A DNA stretch of 64,000 nucleotides from Streptomyces poonensis (GTDB lineage Bacteria > Actinomycetota > Actinomycetes > Streptomycetales > Streptomycetaceae). The DNA lies in the NCBI RefSeq assembly GCF_014650915.1, contig NZ_BMVW01000017.1, positions 108,635 through 172,634 of the forward strand, in the 5' to 3' direction. Position 1 is the first letter of the stretch. Each line of letters starts with the position of its first letter. The notes beneath the pieces are model-generated. The model was given only the letters and a program-made list of their open reading frames with translations. It did no database searches and was not told the origin of the DNA. The position numbers and the translations under genes are program-made. Below are positions 37,918 to 45,562 of this stretch, one piece after another.

Positions 37918-39516
37918 GTGATCTCCGCCTCCGGTATCGAGCTGCGCGCCGGTGCCCGCATCCTCATCGAGAACGCCACCTTCCGCGTCGCCAAGGGCGA
38001 CCGCATCGGTCTCGTCGGCCGCAACGGCGCCGGCAAGACCACCCTGACGAAGGTCCTCGCGGGCGAGGGCATCCCCGCCGCGGGCACCGTCACCCGCTCC
38101 GGCGAGGTCGGCTACCTCCCGCAGGATCCGCGCACCGGCGACCTCGACGTGCTCGCCCGCGACCGCATCCTCTCCGCGCGCGGCCTGGACACCCTGATCC
38201 GCAAGATGCGCGAGAACGAGCAGCGCATCGCCACCGGAAAGGGCTCCACGCGCGACAAGGCGATGAAGCAGTACGAGCGCCAGGAGACGGAGTTCCTGAC
38301 CAAGGGCGGGTACGCCGCCGAGGCCGAGGCCGCCACCATCGCCGCCGCGCTCAACCTGCCCGACCGGGTGCTCGGCCAGCCGCTGCACACCCTCTCCGGC
38401 GGTCAGCGCCGCCGCGTGGAGCTCGCCCGCATCCTGTTCTCCGACGCGGACACCCTGCTCCTCGACGAGCCGACGAACCACCTCGACGCCGACTCGATCA
38501 TCTGGCTGCGCGACTACCTGAAGACCTACCGCGGCGGCTTCATCGTCATCTCCCACGACGTCGACCTGGTCGAGACGGTCGTCAACAAGGTGTTCTACCT
38601 GGACGCCAACCGCTCCCAGATCGACGTCTACAACATGGGCTGGAAGCTCTACCAGCAGCAGCGCGAGGCCGACGAGAAGCGCCGCAAGCGCGAGCGGCAG
38701 AACGCCGAGAAGAAGGCCGCAGCCCTGAACGCGCAGGCCGACAAGATGCGCGCCAAGGCCACCAAGACGGTCGCCGCGCAGAACATGGCCCGCCGCGCCG
38801 AGCGCCTGCTGTCCGGCCTGGAGGAGGTGCGCCAGCAGGACAAGGTGGCCAAGCTGCGCTTCCCCGAGCCCTCGCCCTGCGGGAAGACCCCGCTCATGGC
38901 GGAGGGCCTGTCGAAGTCGTACGGCTCGCTGGAGATCTTCACCGACGTCGACCTGGCCATCGACAAGGGCTCCCGGGTCGTCATCCTCGGCCTCAACGGC
39001 GCCGGCAAGACCACCCTGCTGCGGCTGCTCGGGGGAGTGGAGCAGCCCGACACCGGCTCGGTCGTCCCCGGTCACGGCCTCAAGCTCGGCTACTACGCGC
39101 AGGAGCACGAGACCCTCGACCCCGACCGCACCGTGCTGGAGAACATGCGCTCGGCCGCGCCCGACATGGACCTGGTCGAGGTCCGCAAGGTGCTCGGCTC
39201 GTTCCTGTTCTCCGGCGACGACGTCGACAAGCCGGCCGGCGTCCTCTCCGGCGGTGAGAAGACCCGTCTCGCCCTCGCCACGCTCGTCGTGTCGTCGGCC
39301 AACGTGCTGCTCCTCGACGAGCCGACCAACAACCTCGACCCGGCCAGCCGCGAGGAGATCCTCGGCGCGCTGCGCACCTACAAGGGCGCGGTCGTGCTGG
39401 TCACCCACGACGAGGGCGCCGTGGAGGCGCTCCAGCCGGAGCGGATCATTCTGCTCCCGGACGGCATCGAGGACCTGTGGGGCGCCGGCTACGCGGATCT
39501 CGTCGCCCTCGCCTGA
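37918..39516 (+). CDS. ABC-F family ATP-binding protein (Rv1473-like)
   Basis: A 532-aa cytosolic protein with two ATPase domains and no membrane segment. Domain 1: GLVGRNGAGKTTLTKVLAGE (Walker A), LSGGQRRRVELARILFSDAD, LLLDEPTNHLDAD. A charged P-site linker (EADEKRRKRERQNAEKKAAA) joins domain 2: ILGLNGAGKTTLLRLLGG, LSGGEKTRLALATL, LLLDEPTNNLDPAS. ABC-F proteins act on the ribosome, as translation factors or by protecting against antibiotics. The start is GTG 37918. The N-terminus ISASGIELRAGARIL resembles mycobacterial Rv1473 (from memory), also next to a small HTH gene and an enoyl-CoA hydratase gene. Confidence 0.92.
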   Translation: MISASGIELRAGARILIENATFRVAKGDRIGLVGRNGAGKTTLTKVLAGEGIPAAGTVTRSGEVGYLPQDPRTGDLDVLARDRILSARGLDTLIRKMRENEQRIATGKGSTRDKAMKQYERQETEFLTKGGYAAEAEAATIAAALNLPDRVLGQPLHTLSGGQRRRVELARILFSDADTLLLDEPTNHLDADSIIWLRDYLKTYRGGFIVISHDVDLVETVVNKVFYLDANRSQIDVYNMGWKLYQQQREADEKRRKRERQNAEKKAAALNAQADKMRAKATKTVAAQNMARRAERLLSGLEEVRQQDKVAKLRFPEPSPCGKTPLMAEGLSKSYGSLEIFTDVDLAIDKGSRVVILGLNGAGKTTLLRLLGGVEQPDTGSVVPGHGLKLGYYAQEHETLDPDRTVLENMRSAAPDMDLVEVRKVLGSFLFSGDDVDKPAGVLSGGEKTRLALATLVVSSANVLLLDEPTNNLDPASREEILGALRTYKGAVVLVTHDEGAVEALQPERIILLPDGIEDLWGAGYADLVALA

Positions 39517-39590
39517 ACCCGCGCGGGGCCCGGCGCGGCCCCGGAGCGACGGATGACGTGGTGCGACGCGGGACGGCGTCACGTCCACTT

Positions 39591-39658
39591 GATCGAATGA
39601 CTGATCCACTGCGTATGGATCATTCGGCCGATCCGTGATCCATCATCTGTGTGAGATC
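39591..39658. promoter_or_regulatory. Cluster of six GATC sites upstream of gbn
   Basis: GATC occurs at 39591, 39603, 39618, 39630, 39637 and 39655, six times in 68 bp, and once more at 39884 just before gbn. Several sites form an imperfect inverted repeat (GAATGA-ct-GATCCA with TGGATCATTC). The downstream gene encodes a GATC-binding protein, so autoregulation is a natural guess. Confidence 0.5.
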
Positions 39659-39691
39659 TCCTCGTACCCGGGTGTGTTCACCACCGATTTA

Positions 39692-39725
39692 ACGGCCGGG
39701 CCCCCTTTCACCGGGGCCCGGCCGT
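39692..39725 (+). terminator. Hairpin terminator of the ABC-F unit
   Basis: A perfect 13-bp stem (39692-39704 with 39713-39725) with an 8-nt loop, 175 bp after the stop codon. The remainder of the 410-bp gap to gbn holds the GATC cluster and no gene. Confidence 0.75.
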
Positions 39726-39926
39726 CGCGCGTCGCTGACCTGCCGCTTCTTCGAAGAACATGTTCGGCCGCACGGACGCCCTGGCGCGGAATAGCGGATT
39801 CCGGTCGTGGGTACGCACTCCTGTCGTCACAACCTTGTCCTACGGACCTTGCCGAATGGGTGGCCATCGGGCCGCGGAGGGGTGATCATGAGGAGACCAG
39901 AGCGCACTTCCCATGAGGAGGCACGG

Positions 39927-40148
39927 GTGGCCGAGACTCTGAAGAAGGGCAGCCGGGTGACCGGCGCCGCGCGCGACAAGCTCGCGGCAGACCTGAAGAA
40001 GAAGTACGACTCCGGTGCGAGCATCCGGGCACTGGCCGAGGAAACCGGCCGCTCGTATGGCTTCGTCCACCGGATGCTCAGCGAGTCGGGCGTCACGCTG
40101 CGAGGACGCGGCGGGGCGACGCGGGGCAAGAAGGCCCAGTCGGCCTGA
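39927..40148 (+). CDS. gbn: GATC-binding nucleoid-associated protein
   Basis: A 73-aa basic helix-turn-helix protein. The HTH is DSGASIRALAEETGRSYGFV; basic segments flank it (ETLKKGSRVTG; RGRGGATRGKKAQSA). GTG 39927 follows a perfect GAGGAGG ribosome site and gives exactly the 73 residues that I recall for S. coelicolor Gbn (SCO1839), which binds GATC-containing DNA and affects sporulation and antibiotic production. An in-frame ATG (39888) would add 13 residues. Conserved next to the ABC-F gene. Confidence 0.88.
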   Translation: MAETLKKGSRVTGAARDKLAADLKKKYDSGASIRALAEETGRSYGFVHRMLSESGVTLRGRGGATRGKKAQSA

Positions 40149-40179
40149 CACCGGGCGGCCCCTCGTCTTCGACGGTGGT

Positions 40180-40241
40180 CACCCGGCCGGTCTCCCCCTG
40201 AGTCCTTGAGGGACCCGGGGGACTCCCGGACCGGCCGGGTG
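40180..40241 (+). terminator. Long hairpin after gbn
   Basis: CACCCGGCCGGTC (40180-40192) pairs perfectly with 40229-40241, enclosing 36 nt that can fold further (CCCCC with GGGGG). It starts 31 bp after the gbn stop. Confidence 0.65.
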
Positions 40242-40319
40242 GTTACTGTGCAGTCACTTACGGACGCCGGCGTGCGCAACGTACGGCGTCCATCCGACCG
40301 CACTCATCGGAGGCGCCCC

Positions 40320-41123
40320 ATGGCTTCGCCCGACCAGGACCTCGCTCCTGTTCTCGACAAGGACGGCGTACGGCTCACCGTCGACGACGCGATCGCCACG
40401 GTGACCCTGACCAACCCCGCCAAGCGCAACGCGCAGAGCCCCGCTCTGTGGCGCACGCTCGCCGAGGTCGGCCGGGTGCTGCCGGGCTCCGTCCGGGTGG
40501 TCGTGCTGCGCGCCGAGGGCAAGTCGTTCTCGGCGGGGCTCGACCGGCAGATGTTCACACCGGAAGGCATCGAGGGCGAGCCGTCGTTCACCGATCTCGC
40601 ACGCGGCAGCGACGCCGAGATCGACACGGCCATCGCCGGGTTCCAGGAGGCCTTCACCTGGTGGCGGCGGAGCGACATCGTGTCCATCGCCGCCGTGCAG
40701 GGACACGCCATCGGCGCGGGTTTCCAGCTCGCGCTCGCCTGCGATCTGCGCGTCGTCGCGGACGACGTGCAGTTCGCCATGCGCGAGACCTCTCTCGGCC
40801 TCGTCCCCGACCTGACGGGCACGCACCCCCTGGTGACCCTCGTGGGGTACGCCCGCGCGCTGGAGATCTGCGTGACCGGACGCTTCGTCCGGGCGGAGGA
40901 GGCCGTGGCCGCCGGCCTCGCCAACCTCGCCGTGCCCGCCGGACAGCTCGACGACGCCGTGCGCGACCTGGCGTCGGCCCTGCTGGCCGCCCCGCGGGAC
41001 GCCGTGATCGAGACCAAGGCGCTGATCCTCGGCGCGCAGGAGCGGACGTACGAGGAGCAGCGTGCCGCCGAGCGGGCCGCCCAGGCCCGACGGCTGCGGG
41101 ACCTGGCGGGCATCGGGGAGTAG
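40320..41123 (+). CDS. Enoyl-CoA hydratase/isomerase family protein
   Basis: A 267-aa crotonase-fold protein. ATVTLTNPAKRNAQSPALW starts the fold, LRAEGKSFSAGLD gives the first oxyanion residue, and VQGHAIGAGFQLALACDLRV the second. ETSLGLVPDLTGTHPL follows, where hydratases carry a catalytic Glu; here the loop reads SLGLVPD, with Asp at the second site. It may act in fatty-acid or branched-chain acyl-CoA breakdown. It resembles the EchA12-type neighbour of ABC-F genes in mycobacteria. Confidence 0.87.
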   Translation: MASPDQDLAPVLDKDGVRLTVDDAIATVTLTNPAKRNAQSPALWRTLAEVGRVLPGSVRVVVLRAEGKSFSAGLDRQMFTPEGIEGEPSFTDLARGSDAEIDTAIAGFQEAFTWWRRSDIVSIAAVQGHAIGAGFQLALACDLRVVADDVQFAMRETSLGLVPDLTGTHPLVTLVGYARALEICVTGRFVRAEEAVAAGLANLAVPAGQLDDAVRDLASALLAAPRDAVIETKALILGAQERTYEEQRAAERAAQARRLRDLAGIGE

Positions 41124-41159
41124 CGGCCCGGCGCGGGCGGGGGAGCGCTCGCTCCAGTC

Positions 41160-41292
41160 TTCCTCCGTCCGATCCTCCGCCCGTTCATCCTCCTGTGCGC
41201 GCTCATCCTTCTCCGCCCGCTCATCCCCCTCTGCCTGTTCATCCTCCTTCGCCTGTTCACCTTGCTCCGTCTGCTCGTCCCTTGCCGTCTGC
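41160..41292. repeat. Degenerate 18-bp repeat tract after the enoyl-CoA hydratase
   Basis: About seven pyrimidine-rich units of the type GCCCGTTCATCCTCCTGT. On the minus strand one frame reads as acidic hexapeptides (EQAEGD ERAEKD ERAQED). It abuts the stop codon of the minus-strand Asp23-like gene but lies outside its frame. Confidence 0.65.
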
Positions 41293-42183
41293 TCAGTCCT
41301 TCTCCGCCCGGTCCACCGCCGTGACCAGGACGGCCACCGACGGGTGGTCCGGCAGCGCCCCGCCCGCCGCCGCGCGCACCGCACGCGCCACGTCCAGCGT
41401 CCGCCGTGACGCCGCGACCGCGATCTCGACACGGACGTGACGGCGCGGCAGCGCGGGGCCGCTTCCTCGTCCGGAGCCGGTCCCGGTGCTGGTGCCGGTG
41501 CCGGTGCCGGACGGGGCGGTGCGTCCGGGTGCCCCGATGTGGATCGCCCGGCCCAGCCCGCCCAGCACGCCGGTCAGCCGGGTCACGCCCGGAACGGCCA
41601 GCACGGCGGCGGCCACGCGGGCCTCCTCGTCGTTCCCGGGCGACTGCTTCCGCTCCCCGGGGAACCCGGCGGAGGGCTCCTCCGGAGGAGGAGCCGGGGC
41701 CGGAGGTTCCTCCGCGTCGAGCAGTCCCGTCACCCGCAGATCCACCTCGGTCACCGTCAGCCCGAGGCGTTCCGTCGCCGACCGCGCCAGAACCTCCCGG
41801 AGGCGGCCCGCCGTCACCGGAAGGGGCTCGGCGGCCGCGGCCAGCGGGTCCGCCGAGACCCGGAACTCCACGTCGATGCGGAGCGGCCCCGGCGGCAGCG
41901 CGCTCGGCGGCGGGGGCACGGCCGGGTCGTACGACTCGTCGGGGCGGGCTGGCGAGATCCGCAGCCGGCCCGGGCGCACCCCGCGCACCGAGGCGGCCGC
42001 GTCGTGCAGGGCTGGCCGGGCCGCCCGCTCCGTGATCCACGTGCCGTCGCGCGGGCCGCCCAGGGGGAGCACTCTGCCCAGCGCGAGCTGTCGGTGTACC
42101 GCGCGCCGGTCCTCCGCCGTCGGCCTGTCCCTGTCCGGAAATGCCGCGCGCCGCTCTGCCGCGGCCGGATCGTCCGCCGTCAT
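41293..42183 (-). CDS. Asp23-cluster protein with possible Asp23-like C-terminal domain
   Basis: A 296-aa protein with no membrane segment, rich in Pro/Ala/Arg. Residues ~100-180 (LRIDVEFRVSADPLAAAAEP... LTVTEVDLRVTGLL) and ~205-290 (VAAAVLAVPGVTRLTGVLGG, HVRVEIAVAASRRTLDVARAVR) look like two Asp23/Gls24-type beta-alpha modules, split by a Pro/Glu linker and a Gly/Thr/Ser repeat. Start ATG 42183; earlier ATGs exist. It is divergent from the Asp23 operon by 86 bp. Function unknown; the Asp23 relation is a pattern-based guess. Confidence 0.6.
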   Translation of the reverse strand: MTADDPAAAERRAAFPDRDRPTAEDRRAVHRQLALGRVLPLGGPRDGTWITERAARPALHDAAASVRGVRPGRLRISPARPDESYDPAVPPPPSALPPGPLRIDVEFRVSADPLAAAAEPLPVTAGRLREVLARSATERLGLTVTEVDLRVTGLLDAEEPPAPAPPPEEPSAGFPGERKQSPGNDEEARVAAAVLAVPGVTRLTGVLGGLGRAIHIGAPGRTAPSGTGTGTSTGTGSGRGSGPALPRRHVRVEIAVAASRRTLDVARAVRAAAGGALPDHPSVAVLVTAVDRAEKD

Positions 42184-42269
42184 TGCTCCAGCCTGCCGCA
42201 TACTCAGCGCGCCGACAGGCATCCGCGCTTAATGTGGGCAAAGGAGAACAACCGGAAGGGACGTACGCC

Positions 42270-42755
42270 ATGACCGACATGACGGAGCGGAACCGGACGG
42301 GGAAGACCGAGGGTGAGCCCGGAGAGGGCTCCGCGGGCCGCAGGGCCACCCGGCGGGGCGGCGGCGACCCGGCGACCCGCGGGCGCACCACCATCGCGGA
42401 CGGGGTCGTCGAGAAGATCGCCGCGCTCGCAGCACGGGACGTGGACGGTGTCCATGCCATGGGCAGCGGGCTGTCACGGACCTTCGGCGCCGTACGGGAC
42501 CGGGTGCCCGGCGGCTCCAAGGCGGTCACCCGAGGAGTGAAGGCCGAGGTCGGCGAGGTGCAGACCGCGCTCGACCTGGAGATCGTCGTCGAGTACGGCA
42601 TGTCCATCGCGGATGTCGCCCGCGCCGTGCGCGAGAACGTCATCGCCGCCGTCGAGCGCATGACCGGGCTCGAGGTCGTCGAGGTCAACATCGCCGTCGG
42701 TGACGTGAAGCTGCCCGACGAAGAGGAAGAGGAGCCGGAACCCCGGCTGCAGTGA
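42270..42755 (+). CDS. Asp23/Gls24 family envelope stress protein
   Basis: A 161-aa protein. A basic, disordered N-terminus (~40 aa) precedes the Asp23 core: TIADGVVEKIAALAARDVDG, ALDLEIVVEYGMSIADVARA, VRENVIAAVERMTGLEVVEV, then an acidic EEEEEPEP tail. Gram-positive Asp23 proteins sit under the membrane, held by AmaP, and respond to cell-envelope stress. ATG 42270 has a GGAAGGG site. It leads a six-gene unit. Confidence 0.92.
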   Translation: MTDMTERNRTGKTEGEPGEGSAGRRATRRGGGDPATRGRTTIADGVVEKIAALAARDVDGVHAMGSGLSRTFGAVRDRVPGGSKAVTRGVKAEVGEVQTALDLEIVVEYGMSIADVARAVRENVIAAVERMTGLEVVEVNIAVGDVKLPDEEEEEPEPRLQ

Positions 42756-42794
42756 TCCTGTACGGCACCGGACCGAACCGCTGAGGAGCACAGC

Positions 42795-42980
42795 ATGAGC
42801 ATGGCCGTGGTCGGCATGATCGCCGGAATGGTGCTGGGTTTCGCCGGATACTTCGGCGGATTCGGTGCCTTCCTGCTGGTGGCGGCGCTGGGGGCGGTCG
42901 GCTTCGGGGTCGGCCGGTACCTGGAGGGAGATCTGGACATCGGTGACTTCTTCCGGACGCGCGACGACCGGCGACGGTGA
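42795..42980 (+). CDS. Small membrane protein of the Asp23 cluster (DUF2273-like)
   Basis: A 61-aa protein with one or two closely spaced hydrophobic helices (VVGMIAGMVLGFAGYFGGFG; AFLLVAALGAVGFGVGRYL) and a charged cytoplasmic tail (DIGDFFRTRDDRRR). Such small proteins occur beside Asp23 and AmaP in many Gram-positives. Start ATG 42795 after GAGGAG. Confidence 0.82.
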   Translation: MSMAVVGMIAGMVLGFAGYFGGFGAFLLVAALGAVGFGVGRYLEGDLDIGDFFRTRDDRRR

Positions 42981-42990
42981 CGGACACCCC

Positions 42991-43467
42991 GTGAGCGGCG
43001 ACGGTCGAGGAGACGGTTCAGGACAATCCGCCGGCGACAGCGGCGGCCGTGACGGTTTTGGACGCTCCGGCGAGAGCGTGCAGGCGCCGTCCGCCGTCGC
43101 TCCGGCCGAGCGCGGCGCGACCCGGATCGCCGACGGGGTCGTCGCGAAGATCGCCGCCCAGGCGGCGCGCGAGGCGCTGGGACGACTGGCACCGGACGCC
43201 GCGCCCCCGCACGCCACCGTCGCCGTCCGTCCCCGGGCCGCCGACTCCGCCCGGGCGGAGCCGGCTCCCGTCGCGACCGCGCATGTCCGCATCGGTCTCG
43301 AACTCGACTACCCGACCGACATCGGCGGCCGGTGCGCCGCCGTGCGCCACCGGGTCGCCGAGCGGGTGGAGGAGCTGACGGGGACGGAGGTACTGGAAGT
43401 GGCCGTCCGTGTGGAGCAGCTGCACCGTACGTACGCACCCGGCACGGCACAGGGGAGGACGCGATGA
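42991..43467 (+). CDS. Second Asp23/Gls24-like protein
   Basis: A 158-aa paralogue: ATRIADGVVAKIAAQAAREA matches the start of the Asp23 core and VRHRVAERVEELTGTEVLEV the final helix and strand. A Gly/Ser-rich leader of ~35 residues precedes it. GTG 42991 is the first plausible start after the preceding gene. The last four bases overlap the next gene (ATGA). Confidence 0.82.
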   Translation: MSGDGRGDGSGQSAGDSGGRDGFGRSGESVQAPSAVAPAERGATRIADGVVAKIAAQAAREALGRLAPDAAPPHATVAVRPRAADSARAEPAPVATAHVRIGLELDYPTDIGGRCAAVRHRVAERVEELTGTEVLEVAVRVEQLHRTYAPGTAQGRTR

Positions 43468-44207
43468 GCGAGCCCCGGGGGCCGGAGGACACCGGCACCG
43501 ACGGCACCAGGCCGCCGCCGCTCATGGAGAAGGCACCGGGAGGCGGACCCGTCAAGCCCGGCGGGCCCACCGATCCCGTGCAGTCCGTCGAGCCCGTCCT
43601 TCCTGACCGGTCCGAGTCCGCCGCCGGTCAGGATCCCGTGCCCGCCGCCGGCGTGGAGGGCGGCCGTGAACGGCGCTTCTGGTCCGCGCGGCGCGTACCC
43701 GCGGCCGTGCTCGCCCTGCTGCTCCTCGCCGGTGCGGGCCTCCTGCTGTACGACATCGCCGCCGTCCGCGCGGGCCGGACCGCCATGGAGTGGCGCCGGA
43801 CCCTCGCCCGCGAGCTCGCCGCGCGGCCCCTCGACGACACCTGGGTGCTCGTCGGCGCCGGGATCACCGCCGCCCTCGGGCTGTGGCTGCTGCTCCTCGC
43901 CGTGACGCCCGGACTGCGGAAGGTGCTGCCGATGCGGCGCCTCCACACCGACGTCCGGGCCGGACTGCACCGCGACGCCGCCGCCCTGGTGCTGCGCGAC
44001 CGGGCCATGGAGGTGGCGGGCGTACGGACCGTACGGGTCCGGGTCCGGCGCACCAAGGCCGACGTGCGCGCCGTCGCGCACTTCCGGGAGGTCGACGAGG
44101 TGCGCGCCGACCTCGAGAATGTGCTCGCCGACGGCGTGCGGCGGCTCGGGCTCTCCCGGCCGCTCGCGCTCACCGTGCAGGCGCGGCGCCCGGGACGGAA
44201 GGGCTGA
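43464..44207 (+). CDS. DUF6286-type membrane protein of the Asp23 cluster
   Basis: A 247-aa protein: ~70 residues of Pro/Gly-rich cytoplasmic sequence, two transmembrane helices (~77-95 VPAAVLALLLLAGAGLLLYD and ~127-147 WVLVGAGITAALGLWLLLLA), then a ~95-residue domain with RLHTDVRAGLHRDAAALVLR and RTVRVRVRRTKADVRAVAHF. I recall this C-terminal pattern as a DUF found only beside actinobacterial Asp23 genes. Overlaps the previous gene by ATGA. Confidence 0.8.
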   Translation: MSEPRGPEDTGTDGTRPPPLMEKAPGGGPVKPGGPTDPVQSVEPVLPDRSESAAGQDPVPAAGVEGGRERRFWSARRVPAAVLALLLLAGAGLLLYDIAAVRAGRTAMEWRRTLARELAARPLDDTWVLVGAGITAALGLWLLLLAVTPGLRKVLPMRRLHTDVRAGLHRDAAALVLRDRAMEVAGVRTVRVRVRRTKADVRAVAHFREVDEVRADLENVLADGVRRLGLSRPLALTVQARRPGRKG

Positions 44208-44213
44208 CAGCCG

Positions 44214-44792
44214 ATGATCAAAACGGTCAACCGGGTGCTGCTGGGGCTGGCCGGGCTGCTGTGCCTGGTGGCGGGCGGGTCCGTGCTCGCCGTCGGCCTC
44301 GGTGTGCGGCCGCCCTCGTGGTGGGTGCACGACGGGCGGCACGACGTACTGCTCGACGACGCCGCACGGACGCGCTGGCGGGACGCCGGCTGGTGGTGGC
44401 CCACCGTGATCGCCGTCCTTGCCGCGCTGGTGCTGCTCGCGCTGTGGTGGCTGGCCGCCGTACTGCGCCGGCGCCGGCTCGGCGAGGTCCTCGTGGACAC
44501 CGGCGACGGCCGGGGCGCCCTGCTGCACGGCCGCGCGCTGGAGGACGTGCTCGCGGAGGAGGCGGAGGAGACCCCGGGAGTCGCACGCGCCCGGGTGCGG
44601 CTGACCGGACGGCGCCGCGCCCCCGGGGCGCGGGTACGGCTGCTGCTGGAACCCCACGCGGACCCCGGGGAGGCGCTGCGCACGGTCGCCGGCCGGGCGC
44701 TCACGCACGCCCGGGACTCCACCGGGGCGGCCGCTCTCCCCGCCGAGGTACGGCTCAGGGCAGTGGGCCACCGGGCGGAACGGGTGAGCTGA
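44214..44792 (+). CDS. amaP: Alkaline shock response membrane anchor protein
   Basis: A 192-aa AmaP-like protein. It begins NRVLLGLAGLLCLVAGGSVLAVGL (helix 1) and has helix 2 at ~65-86 (TVIAVLAALVLLALWWLAAVL). The cytoplasmic C-terminal half (ALEDVLAEEAEETPGVARAR; EALRTVAGRALTHARDSTG) has the AmaP fold that tethers Asp23 to the membrane. It is the last gene of the cluster and converges on the SDR gene with 9 bp between. Confidence 0.85.
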   Translation: MIKTVNRVLLGLAGLLCLVAGGSVLAVGLGVRPPSWWVHDGRHDVLLDDAARTRWRDAGWWWPTVIAVLAALVLLALWWLAAVLRRRRLGEVLVDTGDGRGALLHGRALEDVLAEEAEETPGVARARVRLTGRRRAPGARVRLLLEPHADPGEALRTVAGRALTHARDSTGAAALPAEVRLRAVGHRAERVS

Positions 44793-44801
44793 GCGCGGGG
44801 C

Positions 44802-45557
44802 TCAGAAGCCGTGCCGGGACCCGCCGTCCACCGGCACCATGATGCCCGTCAGATACGACGCGGCCGGCGACAGCAGGAACGCCGCCGTCCGCCCGAACTC
44901 CTCCGGAGTGCCGTACCGCCGCAGCGGGATGCGGGCCTCGTTGGCCGCGCGCGTCACCTCCGGCTCCGGCGAGAGGGCGTCCAGCTCCCGTACCCGGTCG
45001 GTGTCGATACGGGCCGGCAGCAGGCCCACCACACGGATGCCGCGCGGGCCCAGCTCGTCCGCGAGGGACTTGGCGAAGCCCGCGAGGCCGGGGCGCAGAC
45101 CGTTGGAGATGGTCAGGCCGGGGATCGGCTCGTGCACGGAGCCGGACAGCACGAACCCGATGACACCGCCCTCGCCGAGCTCCGCCGCGGCCGCGCGCGC
45201 CAGGCGCACCGCCCCCAGGAACACCGACTCGAACGCGGCCGCCCACTGCTCGTCCGTGTTGTCCGCGACGAAGCCGGGCGGGGGGCCGCCGACGCTGATC
45301 AGGATGCCGTCGAAGCCGCCGAACTGCTCGCGCGCGGCGGCGATCAGCCGGGCGGGGGCCTCCGGGGCCGCGTTGTCCACGGCGAGTCCCACGGCGTTCT
45401 CGCCGAGCGCGTCCGCCGCTCTGGCGACACTCCGCTCGTCGCGTCCGGTGACGACCACCTTCGCGCCGTCGGCGACGAGTTCCCGCGCGCTCGCGTGGCC
45501 CAGCCCGCGGCTCGCCCCGGTGACGACGTACACCCGGTCCTTCAGTCCAAGATCCAT
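44802..45557 (-). CDS. Short-chain dehydrogenase/reductase family protein lacking the Tyr-Lys pair
   Basis: A 251-aa Rossmann protein. The nucleotide loop VTGASRGLGHASARELVADG, VVVTGRDERS, NA(A) segment, and C-terminal GTPEEFGRTAAFLLSP...GIMVPVDGGSRHGF are fully SDR-like. At the active site, FVLSGSVHEP keeps the Ser, but the usual YxxxK position reads TISNGLRPGLAGF, so Ser and Arg appear to replace Tyr and Lys. Enzymes of this kind may be inactive or use another mechanism. It is followed closely by the convergent amaP end and preceded by the GH15 gene. Confidence 0.85.
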   Translation of the reverse strand: MDLGLKDRVYVVTGASRGLGHASARELVADGAKVVVTGRDERSVARAADALGENAVGLAVDNAAPEAPARLIAAAREQFGGFDGILISVGGPPPGFVADNTDEQWAAAFESVFLGAVRLARAAAAELGEGGVIGFVLSGSVHEPIPGLTISNGLRPGLAGFAKSLADELGPRGIRVVGLLPARIDTDRVRELDALSPEPEVTRAANEARIPLRRYGTPEEFGRTAAFLLSPAASYLTGIMVPVDGGSRHGF

Positions 45558-45562
45558 GGGGC

